From a virus, in IMG/VR virus record IMGVR_UViG_3300031673_000291, positions 1-32,942 of that record: 32,942 bases of DNA; one strand, 5' to 3'. Under the pieces are notes generated by a model. That model saw nothing but the letters and a program-made list of their open reading frames with translations, did not search any database and was not told the DNA's origin. Within the stretch, counting starts at the first letter, position 1. The number at the start of each line of letters is the position of its first letter. Both the position numbers and the translations under genes were made by a program. Positions 8,601 to 15,251 of the stretch are shown piece after piece.

Positions 8601-8872
8601 TCTGGATTGATTGTTTGACATAGAACTATATTAGTTATTAAATAATTAAGTTTGTGTAAGTTATATTTAGTAAAAGGGGTTCTAAATTTTTTTCCAGCTT
8701 TCCCGATTAACGGTATCTTTTTTTCAACTTCATTTTTTCCTGGATTCTCCGCTACAAAAATAATGTCAACTTTACTTAAATCGTTTTCGCAATTTGTTTC
8801 CATTATACAAGATGAAGAATTTAGTAATGGACAAACAGAACAATTTGCAAATGAATTTTTAATTGAAATCAA
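5651..8872 (-). CDS. DNA polymerase B with N-terminal uracil-DNA glycosylase domain
   Basis: A 1073-residue protein. Residues 1-185 look like a family-4/5-type uracil-DNA glycosylase: CSVC (11-14), VAENPGKNEVEKKIPLIGKAG, NIVLC (C85), a further Cys at 105 and TVHPSF (157-162). The four cysteines fit an iron-sulfur site. The rest is a family-B polymerase with Exo I FCDIEVD (about 322-328), Exo II GWNFINFD (403-410), Exo III YSIRDTD (503-509), motif A DFDFTSLYPSI (590-600), motif B KVLANSLYG (724-732) and motif C TGDTDSI (804-810). Proofreading and polymerase residues are all present. The start is TTG at 8872, eight bases after AGGAGG. This is probably the replicative polymerase. The fused domain may detect or remove uracil at the fork. 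Confidence 0.92.
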   Translation of the reverse strand: MISIKNSFANCSVCPLLNSSSCIMETNCENDLSKVDIIFVAENPGKNEVEKKIPLIGKAGKKFRTPFTKYNLHKLNYLITNIVLCQTINPDGTTGNPTQDVIDACKINCFNLINVCKPKLIVLMGTSPMQAFDIAKSGITTLRGQVYDWKDYKVFLTVHPSFVNRNPSFEQKFDSDFSEIAKIMGSKSKVTSNQTITTTGKTGIHYYEIPNKFYTDEYRLVDVQFMNRTNEVLYIFRDKNNKKFYHRENDNYVCYQIPKNIDARKIVSYDKLNQINVRYKHKITLDSDITYEGDTRITAKHAMDYYFKNKGEAERIDLNIMFCDIEVDTGKNKEFPRQSEAKYPICMISSIYHKKRVCHILDNKTEPITDKPGVELRIFNDEKSMILDFIKYFKECDSDFICGWNFINFDMEYIYNRLPQIKISQSKLSQFGEFYVNGAYFQCNLPGTVVLDQEYLYKMFTFTKKENYKLGFIAQEELGKTKVELPLPINEMYWKMFNKYIEYSIRDTDLLLELEDKLKHINLLNELRVICNTSFQAGASSFGQIDSIMVSFLKGRGLSSKNSNPHIKKEKYPGAFVYEPIPGIYNKVTDFDFTSLYPSIIMTYNIGVNNFVMKTKDPQLGYDLAYQPNNLPSEIEVIIDPLFEAKTMKVPKDDFLKKVKESNLICTINGCFFKQHDKEMSVYSEVLSSLLSSRKVYKGKMLEAKEQKNESDITLYNTRQLVYKVLANSLYGVIANTAFRFFDISCAAAVTLGGQEVLKPSIITADSYMEHLNFNTKYIEPPGITKQEMYAKIMPNRKTKYIITGDTDSIFCCFEKFNKTDVIQIKKWCDKIQSFLNDDIIPKVVERHNLNLDFNKLNLKNELIIDRGLFLAKKRYSIHVINQEGKDVDEIVNMGLETKRSDWPSKTKDFLNELLGLIMNSEKVSLTALLQFVNRKEIEFINLIKEGSKTIARPVSYGKKLSDYKSVPQGVRAMENWNELMYRTHFPGNKAYLFHLNGIDMDKAPQEVRENYNRMISEGKKIDIIAIPDEEARLPSFLIPNIKANLKIIFEDRYKLLLAPLLEVKKQTGILTF

Positions 8873-8934
8873 ATGATTTGCCTCCTACTATAAAAATTTA
8901 ATACGACAAAATCCATAAACTGGTATAATTATGG

Positions 8935-9795
8935 TTATGTAATATTATCTATATTTTTATTCATACAAATTATATTAGATAAATTTCCAGTTGAACAGGG
9001 TGTTTCTGATCTATGCCCATATTTAATATGGCATTTGTTTTTACTATTTAAACCGCAACAAACTACCCCATTATCTGGATCCAACTCAAACTGCGGATGA
9101 GTTTTTCTTGGGTATTCATGATGAACAACTAACTCTTCTAAATTCTGATTCTCACAATATTGACACTCGTTGTGCTCCAATTCTTCTTTTTGTCTTCTTA
9201 AAACCTCTTCTCGAAATATTTGAAGTTCTCCAGTTGGATTTTCTTCTGTTATAATACCAGCTCTTATCTCATCTTCTTTTATAAGTTGACTTACTTTTTT
9301 GCCATAAACTAAACATGTTTGTTTACAATGTTCTGAACAATAAAAATTAGATCCTTCACTTCCATCGTTGTATTCTAATTGTTTAATTCTTTCATATATT
9401 TGACTTTTAGTTGGAGTAAACCACCCACCTTTTTCTTTTGAGTTAGGACAATTATGATTATGGCAATGAACTTGCCTTTCTCTATTTGAATTATATCTCA
9501 TTTCTTCTACTTGAAAAAATAATGGGTGTTTTTCTTTAATTTGTTCAATTGTAAAAATCTTTGCTTTTGAATGTTTTTCTTTTGTTTCTTGTCGATTATG
9601 AGATTCTTTTGCTACTTTTATTCGGTTCTTTCTTATTTCTGGGTTTTTCCATAATTCTTTTTGCATTGTTGATAAATTCTTTTTAATTGTAGGACATGAT
9701 TGCCAATTTTCTTCACAACACCATTTAGTCATTCCTTTCTTTGGAGGAAATTTAGCCTCCTTACCACAACCATAACCACATAACTTTATAAACAT
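8935..9795 (-). CDS. HNH endonuclease with N-terminal zinc module
   Basis: A 286-residue protein. The N-terminus, CGYGCGKEAKF then WCCEENWQSCP, is a module shared by five genes in this window. Next come a NUMOD-like stretch (NPEIRKNRIKVAKESHNR, FTIEQIKEKHP), a second cysteine/histidine block (GGWFTPTKSQ) nearly identical to that of the 16983-17819 gene, and a C-terminal HNH domain (CQYC, VVHHEYPRKTHP, CCGLNSKNKCHIKYGH). It is likely a free-standing homing endonuclease. It has its own GGGAGG site and an AGAACAAAT motif and sits beside the polymerase gene, a common position for such elements. Confidence 0.8.
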   Translation of the reverse strand: MFIKLCGYGCGKEAKFPPKKGMTKWCCEENWQSCPTIKKNLSTMQKELWKNPEIRKNRIKVAKESHNRQETKEKHSKAKIFTIEQIKEKHPLFFQVEEMRYNSNRERQVHCHNHNCPNSKEKGGWFTPTKSQIYERIKQLEYNDGSEGSNFYCSEHCKQTCLVYGKKVSQLIKEDEIRAGIITEENPTGELQIFREEVLRRQKEELEHNECQYCENQNLEELVVHHEYPRKTHPQFELDPDNGVVCCGLNSKNKCHIKYGHRSETPCSTGNLSNIICMNKNIDNIT

Positions 9796-9815
9796 TTAAC
9801 CCTCCCTGGTTTTTT

Positions 9816-9824
9816 ATTTGTTCT
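9816..9824 (-). promoter_or_regulatory. AGAACAAAT motif before HNH gene
   Basis: Exact AGAACAAAT on the minus strand followed by AAAAA, about 20 bases before the HNH start at 9795. It lies in the 128-base divergent gap 9796-9923, which also holds the plus-strand CGGAGG ribosome site. No other clear signal is seen in the gap. Confidence 0.45.
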
Positions 9825-9923
9825 TTGTTCCCATATAAAATTCTATCTTCTATATATATTAATATTTGATAAGAAGATATTGTTTTTATTTAATAACAAT
9901 AAAATTAAACGGAGGTATTTAAA

Positions 9924-10406
9924 ATGTTAAAAAGATTATTATTAGCATGTATGTTGGTAATGGTAGTAAGTGTGGCTAATGCTACAACTTACGAAACAAA
10001 CAATCTTATAATAACTTCTAACAATCAAAAAGAACAACTTAGCACCACCAACATTCCAAATTCTGTAGAGGAGATTGCTGCGATCGTGGCAGAGAAAATG
10101 GGAATCAAAGACTATCCTTTGCCAGTTGTAAAGGATATGAACCAGACTGAATTTGATTTTAGTCATTGGAAAGAATCAAATCATGATAATTCTATTAAGG
10201 CAACATGGCCAAGGTTTTTCTATAAAGAAAATGTTATTAATTATAGCTTTAAATGGCCTCTTGATAGATTAGCTCATGAAATGGTTCATTATTTTCAACA
10301 GTTTTCAGGTATAGATATGGATCATGATGATATTTATTATGATTTGGAACAACAGGCATCTGAAATTCAATTGTGGTTTCGAGCAAAGTATTCAAATGGT
10401 TTTTAA
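9924..10406 (+). CDS. Secreted putative zinc metallopeptidase
   Basis: A 160-residue protein with a clear signal peptide: MLKRLL, a hydrophobic core, and a likely cut after ANA at about residue 20. The mature part contains HEMVHYF (HExxH, about residues 117-121), and an EQQASE segment downstream could supply the third zinc ligand, as in gluzincin-like peptidases. The domain is shorter than most such families. The role could be cell-wall or surface protein processing, or lysis (inference). A strong CGGAGG site precedes the ATG. It could also be an inactive relative. Confidence 0.6.
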   Translation: MLKRLLLACMLVMVVSVANATTYETNNLIITSNNQKEQLSTTNIPNSVEEIAAIVAEKMGIKDYPLPVVKDMNQTEFDFSHWKESNHDNSIKATWPRFFYKENVINYSFKWPLDRLAHEMVHYFQQFSGIDMDHDDIYYDLEQQASEIQLWFRAKYSNGF

Positions 10407-10467
10407 ATTTATTTATTAATTAGGGTTGTAATAGTCTAAAACAATTTAATAGAAAAGGAGAATAGTC

Positions 10468-11097
10468 ATGTCCGAATTATTAGAGATGTTTGACAAAATT
10501 CACACTCCGGAAGATGTTTTCAAAGTTTATAGAGAAAACATTGATGGTCTCCGTCCAAGAGATGATAGGTTTAAATCTTTGACTAAAACAAAGAATGAAC
10601 TTATCAAGTCAATCGTAGAAAACCAAATGGCTATAAAAGGGAGGTTTGATATAAAACCGCCAGATGACGCATGTCCAGATTGTAGGGGCTTGGGTGAACT
10701 TTATCGTCTCGAAAGACATAAAGTGGAAGAAGAATGTCGAAGTTGTGAAAAAGACAAAAATGGAAAACCCACTGGAACATATAGAAAAAAATGTAGTACA
10801 TGTGGGGGAACTGGACGATTTAAGAAAACGAGTTTTCGTCTTACCATTAATGTTGAGTGCAAGTATTGTGCCAGAGATGAAAATGGAAAAACTACAGGAA
10901 CTAAATTGGTTAAGTGCAGAACCTGCCAAGGAACCAGAATTTTTCATAAACTTCTCATGACTGGAAAAATTGAAAAATCGACCATTTGTAAACGTTGTGA
11001 TGGTTCTGGTATTAAACCAAAAACAACAATTGGAACACCGGTTATAAACATCGAAATGGCAAATATGCTTAGAGAAGTTATTGTAGAAACAAAATAA
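10468..11097 (+). CDS. DnaJ-type zinc-finger protein with several fingers
   Basis: A 209-residue protein. An N-terminal helical region of about 65 residues is followed by CxxCxGxG-type repeats: CPDCRGLG, CRSC...CSTCGGTG, CKYC...CRTCQGT and CKRCDGSG. The paired repeats are separated by near-identical linkers (DKNGKPTGT and DENGKTTGT), which points to internal duplication. The layout is that of the DnaJ cysteine-rich domain without a J domain. It follows the secreted peptidase on the same strand with its own AAAGGAG site. It may be a chaperone-like or nucleic-acid-binding protein. No function is assigned. Confidence 0.75.
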   Translation: MSELLEMFDKIHTPEDVFKVYRENIDGLRPRDDRFKSLTKTKNELIKSIVENQMAIKGRFDIKPPDDACPDCRGLGELYRLERHKVEEECRSCEKDKNGKPTGTYRKKCSTCGGTGRFKKTSFRLTINVECKYCARDENGKTTGTKLVKCRTCQGTRIFHKLLMTGKIEKSTICKRCDGSGIKPKTTIGTPVINIEMANMLREVIVETK

Positions 11098-11206
11098 AGT
11101 TTGATGACCTAAGTGCTTTGACCTGATTGTGTCCAAACCATGAGGATATTATGTATCCAAGGAATTGTGGTGAAAACAAAAAGGTGACTGTCAGGAGAGT
11201 ACTGGT

Positions 11207-11241
11207 ATTATGGGCAACGGGATATTCTCGTTGCCCATAAT
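11207..11241 (+). terminator. Strong terminator hairpin
   Basis: A perfect 13-base-pair stem (ATTATGGGCAACG with its complement CGTTGCCCATAAT) around a 9-base loop, followed on the plus strand by TTTATTTATT. It lies between convergent genes ending at 11097 and 11243. The T-tract is on the plus-strand side only. The 109 bases before it (11098-11206) hold no ORF; small hairpins such as GGATA/TATCC are visible but nothing was identified. Confidence 0.8.
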
Positions 11242-11242
11242 T

Positions 11243-11764
11243 TTATTTATTGGTAATTTCTACAATTGAAAAATTATCTTCTATAAATTCTTTTGACGAA
11301 ATATTTTTTTGTTTACTTTTTTTCTTTTTTGATTTTACTGGTTTATTAATTCCTAAGGCATTATATATTGATTCTTTTTCATCTGATTTATCAATTATAT
11401 CGCATAAGAAATCTAGATCATCATTTTTTAATATCGTCATTTTAGTTCTGAGTTTATCAAACAAAATGTCCTTTCTCTTATATTGATAATAAACAATATC
11501 CTTTCTTTTTACTTTAAAATCAATAACACATTTTTTTATAAACTTAAAAAATTCTTCTTTATCCAAATACCTTAAATTAATATTATTTATATAAGTATTT
11601 AAATAATGATTTAATTCTCCACTCCTTAGAAAAACTTTCATTATAAATGTTGTAGTAATGGGCGAATTATATTTTAACATATTTTGTTTATCGGGGATTT
11701 CTGTTTTTAAATTTTCATCAAAAAGCCAATTGAAAAACAATTTAAATGGAGATATTTCAGCCAT
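11243..11764 (-). CDS. Hypothetical protein
   Basis: A 173-residue protein, not recognised. It is mostly helical in appearance with a lysine-rich tail (KSKKKKSKQK). Its size and the order of conserved-looking segments (FKLFFNWLF, SPITTTFIMKVFLRSGELNHYLN, FKFIKKCVIDFKVKR) faintly recall the small clamp-loader subunit of T4-like phages (gp62), but no motif proves this. It follows the glycosyltransferase gene by one base and precedes the terminator. Confidence 0.65.
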   Translation of the reverse strand: MAEISPFKLFFNWLFDENLKTEIPDKQNMLKYNSPITTTFIMKVFLRSGELNHYLNTYINNINLRYLDKEEFFKFIKKCVIDFKVKRKDIVYYQYKRKDILFDKLRTKMTILKNDDLDFLCDIIDKSDEKESIYNALGINKPVKSKKKKSKQKNISSKEFIEDNFSIVEITNK

Positions 11765-11765
11765 A

Positions 11766-12704
11766 TTAATTCCCTTTCATTGTTTTGATTATATTTTTAT
11801 AGAAATTCTTCATTTCTTTTTCACATTTTAATTTTGGTAATGGTAACAAACCCCACAATGCTCTATCAAGCAAACCAAATAACTCATTCTTATCATTATA
11901 TAAATATTCTCTCGCCAATAACTCTGGATAGGCCAATGAGTTTCTAGCAATAGGAATACATCCATTTAAGATAGCATCAACAATTTGATATCCGAAGGTA
12001 TCTTCATGTGCTGATATTAATAAGACTTTTGATTGACCAAGAAATTGATAATATTCTTCCCATGAGTAAGTGTCTTTCCTAACTATCTTTCCAAATTTTC
12101 CTTCAACCAAATTCTCAAGTTCTGAATCAACTTTTTGTTTTGTAGGTCTTGAAGCTGAAACAATATCATATATTTTAGTTTCATTTTTAAATGTTTTAAA
12201 TGGCGGGAATGGTAGATAAGTTACTTCAGTATTTGACCATTGAAGTTTATCTTTATGATATTGACTACCAACAAATACTTTCTCAAATAATAAAGAATTA
12301 GCTCTTTCTACAGGGAACTTTGACCAGCTTAAACCTTCAAAATAATCTAGGATATTTATACTAGTAGCATGACAAAATGCAAACATCCTTGGTGGTTGAT
12401 AATGATATAAAGCACTACAAAAAATACCAGGAAAACTAATATCAGCCAGAAAGAGAATATCATTTTCATTCATCTTTAATGCACTATATTCTCTAACTTG
12501 CTCTGTCTCAAATTCTATCGCCATTCTTACTGGAGCAAAATGAGCAATATCGCCACGACGACAGGACATCATTTCAGCATACTCCATTCCTAATGTTAAT
12601 ACTTCAAATCCGGCTTTTTCAAATTCGTATGGTAGTTTAGAGAACCACCATTCTTGGTATCTATTTGGGGTTGGATACTGTGGAACAAAAATTATTCTTG
12701 ACAT
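11766..12704 (-). CDS. Glycosyltransferase, GT-B fold (GT4-like)
   Basis: A 312-residue protein. The C-terminal half carries the nucleotide-sugar site: ASRPTKQK (about 184-191), where GT4 enzymes start their second Rossmann domain, and HEDTFGYQIVDAILNGCIPIA (about 233-253), which matches the ExFGxxxxEAxxxGxP signature. The N-terminal half begins with IIFVPQYP and is acceptor-binding in this fold. The substrate is unknown. Phage enzymes of this type modify DNA bases, capsids or host surface sugars. It overlaps the upstream small gene by one base (TAATG). The nearby deacetylase could act on the same sugar (inference). Confidence 0.72.
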   Translation of the reverse strand: MSRIIFVPQYPTPNRYQEWWFSKLPYEFEKAGFEVLTLGMEYAEMMSCRRGDIAHFAPVRMAIEFETEQVREYSALKMNENDILFLADISFPGIFCSALYHYQPPRMFAFCHATSINILDYFEGLSWSKFPVERANSLLFEKVFVGSQYHKDKLQWSNTEVTYLPFPPFKTFKNETKIYDIVSASRPTKQKVDSELENLVEGKFGKIVRKDTYSWEEYYQFLGQSKVLLISAHEDTFGYQIVDAILNGCIPIARNSLAYPELLAREYLYNDKNELFGLLDRALWGLLPLPKLKCEKEMKNFYKNIIKTMKGN

Positions 12705-12937
12705 TATACATCCTCTAACTCTTCTAACATTTCCCGAATAACATTAGGTGTTATTTCCATTTTAATATGATCTGTTAATACTTCAGCTACTTCACATTGA
12801 ACTTTTCTTCTATATTGTGATTTACTTATATCTTTTTTATTTTCGACCTCAACAGACCAGTTAGATTTAAGATTTTTTGTTACGATAGGTTCATTGTTTA
12901 TATCTAAAAAACATATACCAACTTTAATTGTGTTCAT
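12704..12937 (-). CDS. Hypothetical protein
   Basis: A 77-residue protein, not recognised. The start is ATG at 12937, which overlaps the stop of the membrane-protein gene as ATGA and follows GGAG at a normal distance; a start further upstream would lie deep inside that gene. The product is charged, with a helical C-terminus (NVIREMLEELEDV). It is coupled to both neighbours. Confidence 0.7.
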   Translation of the reverse strand: MNTIKVGICFLDINNEPIVTKNLKSNWSVEVENKKDISKSQYRRKVQCEVAEVLTDHIKMEITPNVIREMLEELEDV

Positions 12938-13203
12938 TTTAATTTCTCCTTTCTCCACGGCCATTTTATTGGTTCTTTTCCTACTCCTTGTTTATTCCAA
13001 TTATATACTCCATACCCATTAAATATTGTCAAGACAAACATTTGACCTGTAATCCAATATTGACCCAATAAACTAAAATAAAACATCGCTAAAATCTGAC
13101 CAGCACATAAAATCCAAAAACCTTCAACTCTATGTAATGCAACAATACCAACCCCAACACAAGCCATAATAGCAACTATAATTTCTAAAATATCCATTGA
13201 CAT
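12934..13203 (-). CDS. Small membrane protein, PnuC-like half transporter
   Basis: An 89-residue protein with three hydrophobic segments (about residues 3-22, 28-46 and 50-66) and a basic C-terminal tail. The stretch from GFWILCAGQ through YWITGQM to NGYGVYNW resembles the repeat unit of PnuC nicotinamide-riboside carriers, which end helices with N(x)YGxYxW. PnuC has about twice as many helices, so this would need to dimerise, as SemiSWEET proteins do. The start may be the ATG at 13203 or at 13197. Transport of an NAD precursor is an inference, of interest because a macro-domain gene is also present. Confidence 0.55.
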   Translation of the reverse strand: MSMDILEIIVAIMACVGVGIVALHRVEGFWILCAGQILAMFYFSLLGQYWITGQMFVLTIFNGYGVYNWNKQGVGKEPIKWPWRKEKLK

Positions 13204-13679
13204 CTACCTTCAAAAAGTATGTATTTTTTATCATATTTCCACAAATCACTTTGCGAAGGATATACATTTTGTAATAGTTCTTCTTTTTCTTTTGGATTTT
13301 TAACTTCATGAATGTATGGAGCTTGCATATTAACGCTATAAAAAATTACGTTGAAACCCAGTCTTGCAATGGATTCACCAATAACTCCCCATTTCCTGTG
13401 ATCAGGATGGATTTCGTAAATTGGGTCTGGAAAATATAATGCTACAGTATTTGGATTTAACAAATGGGTGGGAACAGAATCTAAGAAAAGTTGAGCTTTA
13501 ACATCTACAAATTCTTTTAACTTCATTGCTTCTAGTCTTCTCTCTTGATCTGCATCTCCTGAATAAATTACTATTGTCTTATGTTTTTTAAGAATTTCAA
13601 AACATCCTATAATTTCGTCATCGGGATGTGGAGCAACAATTATATAATTTGCTGCCGGATTCTCTTTCTTTATTTTCAT
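13185..13679 (-). CDS. PIG-L / LmbE-family deacetylase
   Basis: A 164-residue protein with the family's zinc-binding signature APHPDDEIIG (residues 16-25) and a second metal motif, IHPDHRKWG (about 107-115). Family members remove N-acetyl groups from sugars such as GlcNAc-phosphatidylinositol or GlcNAc-containing cofactors. It is shorter than most (about 220-300 residues), like other phage copies. It shares a transcript with a glycosyltransferase, so both may act in one sugar pathway. AGGAGAAG precedes the ATG, and an AGAACAAAT motif lies just upstream. Confidence 0.75.
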   Translation of the reverse strand: MKIKKENPAANYIIVAPHPDDEIIGCFEILKKHKTIVIYSGDADQERRLEAMKLKEFVDVKAQLFLDSVPTHLLNPNTVALYFPDPIYEIHPDHRKWGVIGESIARLGFNVIFYSVNMQAPYIHEVKNPKEKEELLQNVYPSQSDLWKYDKKYILFEGRCQWIF

Positions 13680-13704
13680 ATTCTTCTCCTATTCACATTT
13701 TTTA

Positions 13705-13713
13705 ATTTGTTCT
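13705..13713 (-). promoter_or_regulatory. AGAACAAAT motif before the deacetylase gene
   Basis: Exact motif on the minus strand, preceded by CCATAAT and followed by TAAAAAA, about 26 bases before the deacetylase ATG and immediately after the SpoVR stop at 13715. It would start a transcript separate from the SpoVR-YeaH-PrkA block. Confidence 0.45.
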
Positions 13714-13714
13714 A

Positions 13715-15250
13715 TTATGGAGTTTTATTTTCTTCTTCTTCGTCGTCCTCAACTTCTTCTGCTAATGTTGGAACAACTAACTCATGTAGTTCACCTTCAT
13801 TTTTTGTTACTAGATGAATTGGACGTCCCCATAAGTTATAAATATGATTCATTGTCTCAAGTGCATATGTTACATCTAATTCTGCATTGTCATATTTATG
13901 ATCTAATAACATTTCACCACTACCTAAGTGATTCCCATCGGTCACTTCTATTCTTGGTATTCCACTATTAGAAAAATAATTTACAATTTCTTGCCTAATT
14001 TCTTCTGCTTCATGTTTAGTTCTTATATAATCTGTATGTTGGGTTTCTTCTTTTTCAGTGTATAGATATATGTTTAATTTGTCCACTAACTCAGCTGTCA
14101 AAAAATCATGCATAAAAAACCAGTCTGTATAGATAGACATTATATCAACAATTTTTTCCCAACCTTTCATACTTCCATCGTCCCACTTATCTTGATCTTT
14201 CGAATAAACACAAGATTCCCAATCTTTACCATGTCTTCCTTTATTCCATCGTTCTTCAATATCTCTCCATATTCCTGATCCAAGTAAATATGGGTTTAAC
14301 CCGATTGGCCACTCAGATTTTACTAGTGAGTTTGAATAACCAAAATGAGAATATTCTTTTGATGTCAATAAATTTTCTTCATATAATTGTTTGCATATTT
14401 TTTCATGAACAACTACAGCAAACCCTTCATTCATATATTTTGTATGAATTATTGGCCAGTAGTATTGACCCTCTATCCTCAAAATTTCTAATATATCTCT
14501 TTGCCAATCTTCAAGAATTCTGGAGTTATTGATAATATATTTTAATAAATCTTCTGTTGGTTCTACAGGTGTTCGTAATTTTAATTTTCTAAATAATTTT
14601 TGATTGAATAATTCTATATCTCCTTTTATATTATCTAATTTATTACTTGATATTACATCACTAAAATAAGATTTATTTTTTAGATGCATTTTTTTCTTTT
14701 CTTGTTCAAAAACTCTTCTTCTAGTTTCTTCTTCTGTTTCTTCATTAGCAAATGGACTTGAATGTCTTTGTATTGCATGTCCAGCATCTACAATCATTTC
14801 AACTTCGTCTATTCCATATTTTCTCTCATATTCATTTACTCGCTTTGAAGCTTCTAACATAACCTCTATTATATCTTGTCTTGATTTACGAAACAACTTA
14901 TTCATTGTAAAAAATGTTGCATGACCTACGACATGTGACATTACTAACACTTGTACTCCAAAAGTATTACTATTCATAAGATATGCACGTGCAGGATCAG
15001 AATTTATAACAACTTCATATGGTAAATGAGCTCCTAGATTTTCATATATTGTTCTTTGTCTTTCATAGTTTCTACCATATTTCCAGTTTGAAACATTTGT
15101 CGGTATGTTGTATGCCATAATCTCAAACATCTTTTGAGGTGGTACAATATCAAATTCAATCGGATAAAAATCTAGATTCATCTCTTCTTTAGCAATCTGA
15201 TACATTCTATTTTCTATTTTTATTAATCTTTTAAGCTCAGATTTAGTCAT
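13715..15250 (-). CDS. spoVR: SpoVR family protein
   Basis: A 511-residue protein, the normal length for SpoVR/YcgB (about 510). Family features include the start LIKIENRMYQIAKEEMNLDFYPIEFDIV, MAYNIPTNVSNWKYGRNYE, VINSDPARAYLMNSN, MSHVVGHATFF and DAGHAIQRHSSPF. SpoVR affects spore cortex formation in Bacillus. Its E. coli homologue YcgB is co-regulated with yeaGH in stationary phase. The biochemical activity is not known. It lies one base after the yeaH-like gene, in the usual functional grouping with PrkA. The C-terminus is acidic. Confidence 0.9.
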   Translation of the reverse strand: MTKSELKRLIKIENRMYQIAKEEMNLDFYPIEFDIVPPQKMFEIMAYNIPTNVSNWKYGRNYERQRTIYENLGAHLPYEVVINSDPARAYLMNSNTFGVQVLVMSHVVGHATFFTMNKLFRKSRQDIIEVMLEASKRVNEYERKYGIDEVEMIVDAGHAIQRHSSPFANEETEEETRRRVFEQEKKKMHLKNKSYFSDVISSNKLDNIKGDIELFNQKLFRKLKLRTPVEPTEDLLKYIINNSRILEDWQRDILEILRIEGQYYWPIIHTKYMNEGFAVVVHEKICKQLYEENLLTSKEYSHFGYSNSLVKSEWPIGLNPYLLGSGIWRDIEERWNKGRHGKDWESCVYSKDQDKWDDGSMKGWEKIVDIMSIYTDWFFMHDFLTAELVDKLNIYLYTEKEETQHTDYIRTKHEAEEIRQEIVNYFSNSGIPRIEVTDGNHLGSGEMLLDHKYDNAELDVTYALETMNHIYNLWGRPIHLVTKNEGELHELVVPTLAEEVEDDEEEENKTP

Positions 15251-15251
15251 A

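Noticed and set aside
8652-8876. Plus-strand ORF over the polymerase start
   Set aside because: Shadow frame opposite the UDG domain, with no ribosome site.
10609-11136. Minus-strand 175-codon ORF
   Set aside because: Shadow of the plus-strand zinc-finger gene. Its Cys/Ser/Phe-rich composition is an artefact of the complement.
11098-11206. Riboswitch or small RNA before the terminator
   Set aside because: Small hairpins are visible, but no known riboswitch core was recognised and there is no clear downstream gene to control.
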